DNA of 9,828 bases from CAYTSW01 sp964440605 (GCA_964440605.1 CAYTSW010000106.1:1-9828); one strand, 5' to 3'. Numbered from the stretch's first letter, positions 1 to 8,025 are shown. Notes: generated by a model not told the origin, from the letters alone. Numbers and translations: made by a program.

Positions 1-1049
1 CCGGCGCCATGGCGGCGGCGGGCACGACGTCGCTGCCCGAGACCATCGGCGGCGTGCGCAACTGGGACTACCGCTACTGCTGGCCGCGCGACTCGGCGAT
101 CGCCGCGACCGCGCTCGCCAAGCTCGGCTCCATGAGCGAAGGCATGAGCCTGCTCGACTGGCTCCTCACCGTTGTCGAGCGTGCTCTTGGTCCCGACCGG
201 CTCCGCCCGCTCTACACGGTCACCGGCGAAGAGCTCGGCGCCGAAGCCGAGATCGGCGACCTCGCGGGCTATGCGGGCTCACGTCCCGTGCGCATCGGCA
301 ACGCCGCCGCCCGCCAGGTGCAGCTCGACGTCTTCGGCCCCGTGGTGGACCTCGTTCACGAACTCGCGAAGCGCGATGCACCGCTCTCACCCCAGCACTG
401 GCGCATCGTCGAGGCCATGGTCTCCGCCGTGCGCATGCGTTGGCACGAGCCCGACCACGGCATCTGGGAGATCCGCGGGGTGCGGCGCAATCACGTTCAC
501 TCACGCGTCATGTGCTGGCTCACCATCGACCGCGCCATCCGCACCGCGAACATCCTGCGCGACAAGGTTCCCACGGAGTGGTTGGACCTGCGCGAAGCCA
601 TCGCGATGGACGTCAATGAGCGCGGCTTCAACCAAGACGTCGGCGCCTTCACCGCCTCCTACGAACAGACCGATCTCGACGCCGCCACCCTCTGGACCGG
701 CCTCTCGGGCCTCGTTAAACCCGACGACCCGCGGTTCATCAAGACCGTCGAGGCCGTCGAACGCGAGCTCCGCTCGGGGCCGGGGGTGTACCGCTACCGG
801 TTCGACGACAACCTGCCGGGCGTCGAGGGCACCTTCCACCTGTGCACGACCTGGCTCATCCTCAGCTACCAGCTCATCGGCCGGAGCGACGACGCGCGGG
901 CTCTCTTCTACGACTACATCAACCTCGTCGGCCCCACGGGGCTCATGTCCGAGGAGTTCAGCATCAGCAGCAACCTTGCGCTGGGCAACCACCCGCAGGC
1001 GTACAGCCATGCCGGGCTGATCGAGTGCGCCGTCGCCCTCGACGAGTAG
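1..1049 (+). CDS. GH15 family glycoside hydrolase (glucoamylase/trehalase-like), 5' truncated by window edge
   Basis: This is the C-terminal catalytic (alpha/alpha)6-barrel part of a GH15 enzyme, which hydrolyses terminal alpha-glucosidic bonds with inversion. The family includes glucoamylases, glucodextranases and actinobacterial trehalases. The frame is open to the left edge, and the first ATG (base 9) lies inside the conserved lead-in to TTSLPE, so the true start is upstream. Numbering from that ATG, visible family motifs are GGVRNWDYRYCWPRD (14-28), WEIRG (153-157, Glu154 the likely general acid), HSRVMCW (164-170) and LMSEEFS (312-318, holding the likely catalytic base), followed by GNHPQAYSHAGLI (326-338). 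The barrel appears complete from the RYCWPRD motif to the stop. About 250-300 N-terminal residues, usually a beta-sandwich domain, should lie outside the window. The substrate cannot be fixed from this part. The gene converges on the HPF gene 97 bases away. Confidence 0.9.
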   Translation, partial: GAMAAAGTTSLPETIGGVRNWDYRYCWPRDSAIAATALAKLGSMSEGMSLLDWLLTVVERALGPDRLRPLYTVTGEELGAEAEIGDLAGYAGSRPVRIGNAAARQVQLDVFGPVVDLVHELAKRDAPLSPQHWRIVEAMVSAVRMRWHEPDHGIWEIRGVRRNHVHSRVMCWLTIDRAIRTANILRDKVPTEWLDLREAIAMDVNERGFNQDVGAFTASYEQTDLDAATLWTGLSGLVKPDDPRFIKTVEAVERELRSGPGVYRYRFDDNLPGVEGTFHLCTTWLILSYQLIGRSDDARALFYDYINLVGPTGLMSEEFSISSNLALGNHPQAYSHAGLIECAVALDE

Positions 1050-1062
1050 CGGACGGCTGTCG

Positions 1063-1089
1063 GACGACGATGGCCGAGGCCATCGCGTC
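1063..1089. terminator. Hairpin between convergent GH15 and HPF genes (possible bidirectional terminator)
   Basis: There is a perfect 8-bp stem with arms CGATGGCC (1068-1075) and GGCCATCG (1078-1085). Outer pairs GACG (1063-1066) and CGTC (1086-1089) extend it to 12 bp around one bulged A (1067). It sits 13 bases past the GH15 stop and 57 bases past the stop of the convergent HPF gene. No T-run follows on either strand, so it is not a textbook intrinsic terminator. Position and symmetry suggest a shared 3'-end structure. Confidence 0.4.
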
Positions 1090-1146
1090 GCTGGCTTCAC
1101 GCCGCACCCCCACTCGCGAACCATCACGGCGCTGCTCTCGCCGGCG

Positions 1147-1452
1147 TCAGTTGGTCCGGAAGAGCTTTTCCAACACCCGCTCGAGCTTGCCGGCGGCTCC
1201 GATGGCCGCGTCGTACAGGTCGTCGGCGGTGTCGTCGACGACGACGGGGTCCTTGCCGCGTGGGCGGGCTTCGATGCGGCATCGCTTGTCGTTTCCCCCG
1301 TGCTTGCCGGTGCTGTTGAGATCGGCGAAGTGCACCTCGAAGCGCGTGAGGTTGTCGAAGAACCGTTCGAGATTGGCCTTGAGCTGGTCGCGCACGTGCT
1401 CTTCGAGCGCTTCGGATGACTCCACGTTGGCGTAGTTGAACTGAAGCTGCAT
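1147..1452 (-). CDS. hpf: Short ribosome hibernation-promoting factor (HPF/RaiA/YfiA family)
   Basis: The 101-residue protein begins MQLQFNYANVESSEALEEHV and has the beta-alpha-beta-beta-beta-alpha pattern of the HPF/RaiA fold. Helix 1 is SEALEEHVRDQLKANLERFF. The central strand FEVHFADLN is followed by the variant loop KHGGNDKRCRIEARPRG, then VVVDDTADDLYDAAIGAAGKLERVLEKL as the final strand and helix. Such proteins bind the 30S decoding region and idle ribosomes in stationary phase or starvation. The length matches the short form, with no C-terminal dimerisation domain of long HPF, so it would act like RaiA or short HPF. The start was chosen at 1452 because a strong GAGGAGG lies 5 bases before it and the fold begins at MQLQF. 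An in-frame ATG at 1515 would add 21 residues without family support. The gene is divergent from the small protein gene at 1591. Confidence 0.85.
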   Translation of the reverse strand: MQLQFNYANVESSEALEEHVRDQLKANLERFFDNLTRFEVHFADLNSTGKHGGNDKRCRIEARPRGKDPVVVDDTADDLYDAAIGAAGKLERVLEKLFRTN

Positions 1453-1457
1453 CGCTG

Positions 1458-1464
1458 CCTCCTC
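1458..1464 (-). promoter_or_regulatory. Strong Shine-Dalgarno of the HPF gene
   Basis: On the minus strand the bases read GAGGAGG, 5 bases before the ATG at 1452. This is the best ribosome binding site in the window and fixes the start, against the upstream in-frame ATG at 1515. Confidence 0.8.
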
Positions 1465-1590
1465 GTGCACACCCCACCCCCGAGTCCGAACCGCCGCGAC
1501 ACCCGCGGGCGGCACCTACCATCGTACGACCGATCGGCGACGCCCCCCACCGCTGGCCGCCCCACAACGACACACTGAGCGAGAATGCAC

Positions 1591-1851
1591 ATGCCCTGGT
1601 ACGCCTACCGCTGCGACAGCAACGACACCACCCTGGAGGTCACCCACCCGATGACCACCACCGTTCGTACATGGGGCGAACTCTGCGCCCTCGCCGACCA
1701 CCCGCGCGGCGACACCCCACCGGACGCGCCGGTCCGCAAGCCCTTCGAGGCGAACCTGCCGCGTATTGGGGAGGGCGGGCCGAAGCGGACGGTGCCCATG
1801 CCGACGCCTCCGGGGCCGTGCGGGGGTGGGTGTGCGTGTCATCCGGGGTGA
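1591..1851 (+). CDS. Small FmdB-like (zinc-ribbon-derived) protein with Cys-rich tail
   Basis: The 86-residue protein begins MPWYAYRCDSNDTTLEVTH, the opening of FmdB-type zinc-ribbon proteins (MPxYxYxCxxCG...FE). The second Cys of the first knuckle is missing: Cys8 is followed by DSND instead of xxC. The middle, TWGELCALA...GDTPPDAPVRK (28-50), resembles a region I recall in planctomycete members and replaces the second knuckle. The protein ends in a Gly/Cys/His tail, PCGGGCACHPG (76-86), with Cys77, Cys81, Cys83 and His84, which could bind a metal. Function is unknown; classic members are putative regulators. Of two ATGs (1585 and 1591) the second was chosen, because GAG at 1581-1583 is 7 bases upstream and MPWYAY is the family start. 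The gene is divergent from HPF and converges on the HD-GYP gene. Confidence 0.7.
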   Translation: MPWYAYRCDSNDTTLEVTHPMTTTVRTWGELCALADHPRGDTPPDAPVRKPFEANLPRIGEGGPKRTVPMPTPPGPCGGGCACHPG

Positions 1852-1873
1852 TCGGCCGTGCGAACAGCTCCCG

Positions 1874-1892
1874 GCACGCGCTGGGCGCGTGC
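1874..1892. terminator. Perfect hairpin between convergent genes (possible bidirectional terminator)
   Basis: The arms GCACGCGC (1874-1881) and GCGCGTGC (1885-1892) pair perfectly over a TGG loop. The hairpin lies 22 bases past the stop of the small protein gene and 22 bases past the stop of the HD-GYP gene, midway in their 63-base convergent gap. No T-tract follows on either strand, so termination is inferred from position. The outer GCAC/GTGC bases resemble the repeat at 9699-9719. Confidence 0.5.
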
Positions 1893-1914
1893 TTGGGCGC
1901 AGAACTAAGTTTGT

Positions 1915-3303
1915 CTACGCCACAAACACTCCCCCATGCTCCCACAGGCCCGAGCGGTTCGGGACCCCGTTGCAGCGGACGATGCGCACCGTGCGGTCGA
2001 TCGTGCGTCCGGTGGAGATCGTCGCGCGGAGGCGTCCGACCGCGTGCTTGCTCAGCCGGTCGTGGCAGGAGATCCGGACGCCGGAGCGGCTGACGTCGAG
2101 GATCGCGATCTCGGTCGCCTCCTTCGCGCCGTTGAATGCTATCGTCCCGCGGAGCCGACAATCCACGCGCTCTTCTCGCCGCTTGTCCGCTCCGAGGAAG
2201 CGCGGCTTGATCCCCATCGCTTCCTTCGCTTCGGAGACGGCGCGACGCTGCGCCTGATCGTGGGGCAGCGTGTCGTCGATGTTCATCGGTTGGCACGTCG
2301 GTTCGGGCAACTCGCCGGCGTGCTCCTGGGCCGCTTTGGTCACGATGTCGCGCCACGCGTCGAGCACGTCGGGGTCGAACTGCGACTCGCGGCTCTCGTC
2401 CATCATGTCCAACGCCTCGTCCCAGCGGATTGGGCCGCGGTAGGGGCGGGCTGACGTGAGCGCGTCGTAGACGTCCACGACGGCGGCGATCCGCGCCGGC
2501 AGGCCGATCTGCTCGGCGGTCAAGCCGCGCGGGTAGCCCGTTCCGGCAAGATGCTCGTGGTGATCACGGGTGACCTTGACGAGCACGTCCTCGTCGCGCC
2601 CGGTCTGCCTGAGCAGCCGCACCCCCTCCATCGGATGGGCCTTGAGGCAGGCGAACTCGGCGTCCGTGAGCTTGCCTTCCTTGTTGAGCAGCGCGGCCGG
2701 GATGGCGGCCTTACCGAGATCGTGAACAAGCCCGGCGCTGACCATGGACTCGACCTTGGACGCGTCTTCCGAGAACATCACCCGGGCGAGGAGGCCGCAG
2801 CCGATGGCCACGTTCATCATGTGGGTCGCGGTATAAAAATCGTGCCCGCTCATGTCGAGCAGGTGAACGAAGATGTCGGCGTTTTGTCCCGAAGCGATCC
2901 GGCTGATCGTCGAGCCCACGTTGGTCAGCGAGTCGAGGGCCTCGCCCGTTGCGCTGGTCATCGCGTCCTCGACGAGGCGGCCGCAGATGCCCGCGATGAT
3001 CTCGCGCTGCGCCGCCGCCGTCAGGTCCGAGTCGTTCAGCACGTCGGCGACCCGCGTCGACATCATCTGCTGGAGCGCGGCGTGCTGACTGACAGGGACA
3101 TAGAGGTACTCGATGCCCTGCTCCATCAGCCGCCGGCGGTCCTCCTCGTCGAACATCACGCCGGAGGCTCGATACAGCGAGGGCGATGCGTCGGGTGATG
3201 ATCGGAGGTAGAGATCGAGGTCGAGCTCGCACTCGCCGAGCGACTCGAGCGGGGCCGGCACGAAGGCGCGTGTGCTAGCTGCGACTTTCCCGACGATCGC
3301 CAT
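1915..3303 (-). CDS. HD-GYP cyclic-di-GMP phosphodiesterase with C-terminal PilZ domain
   Basis: The 462-residue cytoplasmic protein (no signal peptide or membrane helix seen) has three parts. Residues about 15-80 form an N-terminal module like those before many HD-GYP domains (LDLYLRSSPDASPSLYRASG... GIEYLYVP). Residues about 145-320 are an HD-GYP domain with the metal and catalytic set intact: His161, HDLGK (194-198), AIP, LNKEGKLT, His223, DHHEHLAGTGYP (247-258), and VDVYDALTSARPYR with Asp277. It should hydrolyse c-di-GMP to pGpG or GMP. Residues about 373-462 are a PilZ c-di-GMP receptor with RREER (375-379) and DVSRSG (403-408), both binding motifs present. The protein may thus sense and degrade the same messenger. 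The start at 3303 has GGAG 6 bases upstream. An ATG at 3348 would add 15 residues but lacks an RBS. The preceding sucB ends 250 bases upstream on the same strand, so it probably has its own promoter. Confidence 0.92.
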   Translation of the reverse strand: MAIVGKVAASTRAFVPAPLESLGECELDLDLYLRSSPDASPSLYRASGVMFDEEDRRRLMEQGIEYLYVPVSQHAALQQMMSTRVADVLNDSDLTAAAQREIIAGICGRLVEDAMTSATGEALDSLTNVGSTISRIASGQNADIFVHLLDMSGHDFYTATHMMNVAIGCGLLARVMFSEDASKVESMVSAGLVHDLGKAAIPAALLNKEGKLTDAEFACLKAHPMEGVRLLRQTGRDEDVLVKVTRDHHEHLAGTGYPRGLTAEQIGLPARIAAVVDVYDALTSARPYRGPIRWDEALDMMDESRESQFDPDVLDAWRDIVTKAAQEHAGELPEPTCQPMNIDDTLPHDQAQRRAVSEAKEAMGIKPRFLGADKRREERVDCRLRGTIAFNGAKEATEIAILDVSRSGVRISCHDRLSKHAVGRLRATISTGRTIDRTVRIVRCNGVPNRSGLWEHGGVFVA

Positions 3304-3307
3304 GACA

Positions 3308-3313
3308 CTCTCC
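3308..3313 (-). promoter_or_regulatory. Shine-Dalgarno deciding the HD-GYP start
   Basis: The minus strand reads GGAGAG, ending 4 bases before the ATG at 3303 (core GGAG with 6-base spacing). The alternative ATG at 3348 has no comparable purine-rich motif upstream, so 3303 is preferred. Confidence 0.6.
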
Positions 3314-3553
3314 AGCGGCTGCTGACGCGTAAGAACAACCGCTGTCATCGGGTGATAGAAGCGACGGCTGTAACAAGCATCGGGGACCCCGTCGCCTCAA
3401 GCCGCGCGAGCGAACGGGATGATGACCCGCAGACCACCCGCCATCCACGCTCCGCGTTCCGGGATCGTCCGGGTCAACCCCACCTCAACCCGCGACGGGA
3501 CACGCCAGGAGCGCCTGCGGACCGTAGCGACTGCACCGCCTGGGATGCGTCCC

Positions 3554-4912
3554 TCAGGCCCCCACGAGCATTCGCCCCGGCTCCTCGATGCACTCTTTGA
3601 CGTGCTTCAGGAACCCGACGGCCCCCGCGCCATCCACGATCCGGTGGTCGTAGCTCAGCGCCAGGTACATCATCGGCCGCAACGCGATCTCGCCCGGCGT
3701 GTCCGGGTGCTCCACCGGGCGCTTGACGATGTTGTGCATCCCCAGGATGCCCGACTGAGGCGGGTTCAGAATCGGCGTCGACATCATCGAGCCGTAGATC
3801 CCGCCGTTCGTGATCGTGAATGTGCCGCCCTGCATCTCCTCGATCGTCAGCGTTCCCTTGCGGGCCTTCTCGGCCAACTCGGCGATACCCGACTCGATCT
3901 CGGCGAAGCTGCGACCCTCGGCGTTGCGCAGGACCGGCACAACCAGGCCCTTCTCCGTGCCCACGGCGATCGCGACGTCGCAGTAGCCGTGGCTCTCCAC
4001 CTCGACACCCTTCTCACCCTGCACGATGAACGAGTTGACCGCCGGGTAGCGCTGGAGCGCTTCGCAGACGGCCTTGACGAAGAAGGACATGAAGCCGAGC
4101 TTGATGCCGTGCCGCTCGGCGAAGGCGTCCTTGTGGGCCGAGCGCATGGCCATGACGTTGGTCATGTCGCACTCGTTGAAGGTCGTGAGCATGGCGGCGG
4201 TCTGCTGGGCCTCGACGAGGCGCACCGCGATGCTCTTGCGCAGCTGGCTCATCCGCTCGCGCTTCACTTCGCGCGACGCCCCCCCACCGCCGCCCGCGCC
4301 CGTCGAAGGCGCCGACACCGGCCCCGCCGAGCCGTTTTCCTGGGCCTGGATGAAGGCGAGTACATCGTCCTCACGCACGCGTCCGCCCGGGCCCGTGCCT
4401 CGGACGCGGCTGAGCTCGACGCCGTACTCGCTCGCGAGGCGCTTGGCGACGGGCGTGGCGCGAGTGTCACTCTCGTCGGCGCTGCGTTCGGGCGCCGGGG
4501 CGCCGTTAGGCGACGCGGTCGCGGTGACGTTCGCCGCCGGTCGTTCGGTCGCTGCGCCGTTGCCTCCGGCTGAGGCCGCGGCTTCTTTCTTCGGCGCCTC
4601 GGCCTTTTCCTGCCTGTCCTCTGCCGGCTGCTCGGCCTGCTTGTCGACCCTCTTGGCATCGCCCGCGGGCTTCTCGGCGCTCTCGTCGATGGAGCCGATG
4701 TTCGAGCCCACCTCGACGGTGTCGCCCTCGCCCGCGCCGTGCTTGAGCACGCCGGCCGCTGGCGACGGCAGCGGCATCGTCACCTTATCTGTCTCCAGTT
4801 CGACGATCTCCTCGTCGCGTTCGACGTAGTCGCCGTCGCTCTTGAGCCACGAGGCGATGACCGCCTCTGTGATCGACTCGCCCAACTGGGGGATGACGAT
4901 GTCCGTTGCCAT
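3554..4912 (-). CDS. sucB: Dihydrolipoyllysine succinyltransferase, E2 of 2-oxoglutarate dehydrogenase
   Basis: E2 moves the succinyl group from E1 to CoA through its lipoyl arm and forms the core of the complex in the TCA cycle. The 452 residues show one N-terminal lipoyl domain (1-77) with ELETDKVTM carrying the lipoylated Lys43. A charged Ala/Pro/Glu-rich linker follows (78-148), then a peripheral subunit-binding domain (about 149-188: TRATPVAKRLASEYGV, GTGPGGRVREDDV). After a Gly-rich linker comes the acyltransferase domain (218-452) with FNECDM, KLGFMSFFVKA, TITNGG and the active site YDHRIVDG (421-428, His423 and Asp427). FNECDMTNVMAMR and the single lipoyl domain fit the succinyl rather than acetyl type. 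The gene follows sucA on the same strand by 116 bases. The RBS is weak, so translation may depend on sucA transcript structure. The ATG at 4912 gives the standard start. Confidence 0.95.
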   Translation of the reverse strand: MATDIVIPQLGESITEAVIASWLKSDGDYVERDEEIVELETDKVTMPLPSPAAGVLKHGAGEGDTVEVGSNIGSIDESAEKPAGDAKRVDKQAEQPAEDRQEKAEAPKKEAAASAGGNGAATERPAANVTATASPNGAPAPERSADESDTRATPVAKRLASEYGVELSRVRGTGPGGRVREDDVLAFIQAQENGSAGPVSAPSTGAGGGGGASREVKRERMSQLRKSIAVRLVEAQQTAAMLTTFNECDMTNVMAMRSAHKDAFAERHGIKLGFMSFFVKAVCEALQRYPAVNSFIVQGEKGVEVESHGYCDVAIAVGTEKGLVVPVLRNAEGRSFAEIESGIAELAEKARKGTLTIEEMQGGTFTITNGGIYGSMMSTPILNPPQSGILGMHNIVKRPVEHPDTPGEIALRPMMYLALSYDHRIVDGAGAVGFLKHVKECIEEPGRMLVGA

Positions 4913-4965
4913 GCTGCGCCGCTCGACGATCTTCCGTAACCGGAGCCAGAGAATGAACCAACCAA

Positions 4966-5005
4966 CCCGTCGCGGCCACGCGAAGGGCGGCCCGCCGGCG
5001 ACGGG
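4966..5005 (-). promoter_or_regulatory. Intercistronic stem-loop between sucA and sucB
   Basis: The arms CCCGTCGC (4966-4973) and GCGACGGG (4998-5005) pair perfectly around a 24-base G/C-rich interior that can fold further. On the transcribed minus strand the structure is followed by TTGGTTGGTTCATTCT. It occupies most of the 116-base gap. It could reduce read-through into sucB, protect a processed 3' end, or be chance in GC-rich sequence. Its function is inferred from position only. Confidence 0.4.
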
Positions 5006-5028
5006 ACCGCCAGTCTAGCCGCGGCCCA

Positions 5029-7911
5029 TCACGCCGCCGACACCGACGACGCCTCCTTCGACCCCACCGCCTCGGACAACAGTTGCTCCAGCTCCGCGAG
5101 GTGCTGACGCGGCGAGCCGGTCGCCGGCGACGCGCCCGCACGCCGCCCGGCGTACGGCAAGTCCCAGCCGAAGCGCTCCTTGAGCGTTAGACACATGTGT
5201 CCCCACGCGCCCATGTTCTTCGGCTCCTCCTGCGCCCAGATCAGTTCGGCGCCGGGGTACGACTCGACCAAGTCTTCGATCGCCTGCTCGTGCAGCGGGT
5301 AGAGCTGCTCGATCCGAGCGATCGCGATGTCGTCACGCCCGATGTCGTCGCGGCGCTTGGCCAGGTCGTAGTACACCTTGCCCGAGCACAGCACGAGTCG
5401 CCGCACCTTCTTCCGATCCGCCGCCGACGCCTCGGCGAACGCCGGATCGTCCAGCACTTCGCGGAACGTGCCCGAAGTGAGTTCCGCGATCTTGCTCGTC
5501 GCGGTGGGCGATCGGAGCAGGCTCTTGGGCGTCATCACGATCAGCGGCTTGCGGAAGGCTCGCTTGACCTGTCGGCGCAGCATGTGGAAGTACTGTCCCG
5601 GAGTTGTCGGGTAGCACACCTGCATGTTGTTCTGCCCGCACAGCTTGAGGAAGCGCTCCAGCCGCGCCGACGAGTGCTCCGGGCCCTGGCCCTCGTAGCC
5701 GTGCGGCAGGAGCAGCACCAGACCCGACCAGCGCTGCCACTTGGCTTCGGCGCTAGCGATGAACTGGTCGATCACCACCTGCGCGCCGTTCACGAAGTCG
5801 CCGAACTGAGCCTCCCACAGCGTCAGCATGTCGGGGGCGGCGAGGCTGAAGCCGTACTCGAAGCCCATCACCGCGAACTCGCTCAACGGGCTGTCGTAGA
5901 TGCAGAACTTCGCCTGCCGGATGACTCCCTCTTCGTTCACCGTTCCGCGGTCGTGGTCCGTCCCCGCCTCGCCCAACTCCTGGATGTGGTTCAGCGGCAC
6001 GTGCTTGGCGCCGGATTCGTGGTCGCGCAGCACCGCGTGACGCTGGCTGAACGTCCCACGCCGGCTGTCCTGACCGCTCATACGGACGATGATCCCCTCG
6101 GTCAACAACGAGCCCACGGCGAAGGCCTCGGCCGTCGCCCAGTCCATCGGAGAGTCGTTCTTCACCGTCGCGGCGCGTTGCGCCAGCAGCTTCTTTAGCT
6201 TGGGGTGCGGCGTAAAGCTATCGGGCCACGAGCCCATCGCCTCAGCGATGCGTCCGAGGTGCTCGATCTCCACTCCGGTCTCGACGGGATCGAAGCTCCA
6301 CTTTTCCGCGATGCCCGCCCAGCGCATGTGACCCGGGTTCGGCGTCGGATCCACCGGCGTCTTTCGAGCGCGGGTGTATGCCCGGTCGAGCTGGTCGTCG
6401 AGGCCGTGCCGGATCTCCTCCACGTCCGAGTCCGTGATGACCTCTTCCTGACGAAGGAAGTCGGCGTACGTCTTCACCACGCTCGATCGCCCCTTGATCT
6501 GCTTGTACAGCAGCGGCTGGGTGAAGGCCGCCTCGTCCGTCTCGTTGTGGCCGTGCCGGCGGTAGCACCAGAGGTCGATCACCACGTCCTTCTTGAACTT
6601 CATGCGGTACTCGAGCGCCGTCAGCACGCAGTAGACGCACGCTTCGGGATCCTCGCCATTGACGTGGAACACGGGCGCCTCGACCGCCTTGGCGACGTCG
6701 GTGCAGTACCGGCTCGACCGCGCATCTTCCTGCCCCGTCGTGAACCCAAGAAGGTTGTTCACCACGACGTGCACGGTGCCGCCCACCGTGTACCCGTCGA
6801 GCTGCGAGAGCTGGAACTGCTCGGCGACCACACCCTGCCCGATGATCGCCGCGTCGCCGTGCATCAGCAGCGGCAGCACCTTGCGCCGCTCCACGTCGCC
6901 TCGCAGCCGCTGCTTGGCACGGGTGCGGCCCATCATCACCGGCCCCACCGCTTCGAGGTGGCTCGGGTTGGACGTCATCGCCAGCCACACGCTCCGCCCC
7001 TGGGGCAGCGTGCGCGCCGATGAATACCCGCGGTGGTACTTCACATCGCCGCCGCCCAGCGCCGAGTCCTCGTCCCACGAGTCCTCGAACTCCGTGAAGA
7101 TCTGCTGATACGTCTTGCCCACGATGTTCGTCAGCACGTTGAGCCGCCCGCGGTGGCTCATCGCGAAGACGATCTCGTCGACGTTGTACGCGTCGCCGGC
7201 CTGCTCGATGAAGCGGTCGAGCATCGGAATGAGCGACTCGCCGCCCTCGAGGCTGAATCGCTTGACGCCCGGGTACCGCTTGCCGCAGAACTTCTCGAAC
7301 TGCTCAGCCCGGTAGAGCTGGTAGAGCAGGTGGGCGCGCTCCTCGCGGCTGAACCGCCCGCGCACGGGCTCGGTCTCCAGCCGATGCTCCAGCCACGCGC
7401 GCTCGTCCGAGTCCGACAGGTGCGCGAGTTCCACGCCGACCGATGCGCAATACGTCTCTTCGAGACGCCCGACGATTTCGCGCAGCGGCATCGGCGACCC
7501 GTCGACCGACAGCGTGCCAGCGTCGAACGTCCGGTCCAGGTCGCTCTCGTCCAGCGCGTGGTGGGCCAGGTCCAGACGCTTCGGCCTCGCGCGTTCGTTG
7601 CCGAACGGGTCGATCCGCGCGCACAGATGCCCGTGCTCGCGGTACTCATTGATCAGGTTGGTCACGCGGGCCTGCTTGTGGTCCTCGGTCGCGCGTGACC
7701 CCCCGATCAGAGGGTCGGCATCGAGCCCGCTTGCGACGCCGCTTGGCAGGCCGTTGCCCCCCGCCGCGCCCGTCTCGAGCCCCGTGAAGAAGGCCGCCAG
7801 GTCGCCCGACACGCTCGACGGGTCGCGCTTCCACGTCTCGTAGCGCTCGTCGAGGTACTCGGCGTTCCAACCGTTAACGGAAGACACGACTGCTCGGGGG
7901 TGCGACGGCAT
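5029..7911 (-). CDS. sucA: 2-oxoglutarate dehydrogenase E1 component, thiamine diphosphate-dependent
   Basis: E1 decarboxylates 2-oxoglutarate on thiamine diphosphate and reductively succinylates the E2 lipoyl group. The 960-residue length matches the family (about 930-1000). The N-terminal NGWNAEYLDERYETWKRDP (about 13-31) is the usual E1o opening. Active-site and cofactor motifs are intact: MSHRGRLNV (251-259), KYHRGYSS (291-298), SNPSHLEAVGP (314-324) and the ThDP signature from HGDAAIIGQG (351-360) to VVVNN (382-386). Further on are YRRHGHNETDE (450-460), SGQDSRRGTFSQRH (612-625), LLPHGYEGQGPEHSS (734-748) and WAQEEPKNMGAWGHM (892-906). It has no fused acyltransferase domain, unlike actinobacterial KGD. 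The ATG at 7911 was chosen over a TTG at 7959, which adds 16 unsupported residues. It heads a sucA-sucB unit and is divergent from sthA. Confidence 0.97.
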   Translation of the reverse strand: MPSHPRAVVSSVNGWNAEYLDERYETWKRDPSSVSGDLAAFFTGLETGAAGGNGLPSGVASGLDADPLIGGSRATEDHKQARVTNLINEYREHGHLCARIDPFGNERARPKRLDLAHHALDESDLDRTFDAGTLSVDGSPMPLREIVGRLEETYCASVGVELAHLSDSDERAWLEHRLETEPVRGRFSREERAHLLYQLYRAEQFEKFCGKRYPGVKRFSLEGGESLIPMLDRFIEQAGDAYNVDEIVFAMSHRGRLNVLTNIVGKTYQQIFTEFEDSWDEDSALGGGDVKYHRGYSSARTLPQGRSVWLAMTSNPSHLEAVGPVMMGRTRAKQRLRGDVERRKVLPLLMHGDAAIIGQGVVAEQFQLSQLDGYTVGGTVHVVVNNLLGFTTGQEDARSSRYCTDVAKAVEAPVFHVNGEDPEACVYCVLTALEYRMKFKKDVVIDLWCYRRHGHNETDEAAFTQPLLYKQIKGRSSVVKTYADFLRQEEVITDSDVEEIRHGLDDQLDRAYTRARKTPVDPTPNPGHMRWAGIAEKWSFDPVETGVEIEHLGRIAEAMGSWPDSFTPHPKLKKLLAQRAATVKNDSPMDWATAEAFAVGSLLTEGIIVRMSGQDSRRGTFSQRHAVLRDHESGAKHVPLNHIQELGEAGTDHDRGTVNEEGVIRQAKFCIYDSPLSEFAVMGFEYGFSLAAPDMLTLWEAQFGDFVNGAQVVIDQFIASAEAKWQRWSGLVLLLPHGYEGQGPEHSSARLERFLKLCGQNNMQVCYPTTPGQYFHMLRRQVKRAFRKPLIVMTPKSLLRSPTATSKIAELTSGTFREVLDDPAFAEASAADRKKVRRLVLCSGKVYYDLAKRRDDIGRDDIAIARIEQLYPLHEQAIEDLVESYPGAELIWAQEEPKNMGAWGHMCLTLKERFGWDLPYAGRRAGASPATGSPRQHLAELEQLLSEAVGSKEASSVSAA

Positions 7912-8025
7912 CGGGTAGACCTGTCGAGAACAGAGGGACCGGTACGGGTCCCGGGCCAAACGATTCGGTCGGCCTGGCCTCCGACGTTCGGGGGATGGTC
8001 AGGTCGCGCGGGCACCGCGTCCACA

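Noticed and set aside
1453..1515. 21-residue N-terminal extension of HPF
   Set aside because: A GAGGAGG site directly precedes the internal ATG at 1452, where the HPF fold begins.
501..1592. 363-codon minus-strand frame across GH15 and HPF
   Set aside because: It overlaps two well-supported genes on both strands, is compositionally odd and has no family likeness.
3419..4573. 384-codon open frame antisense to sucB
   Set aside because: It is Arg/His/Leu/Ala-rich with no domain and lies opposite conserved E2 motifs, as expected in GC-rich DNA.
7912..7959. TTG start adding 16 residues to SucA
   Set aside because: The family opening motif begins after the ATG at 7911, and the added residues show no likeness to E1.
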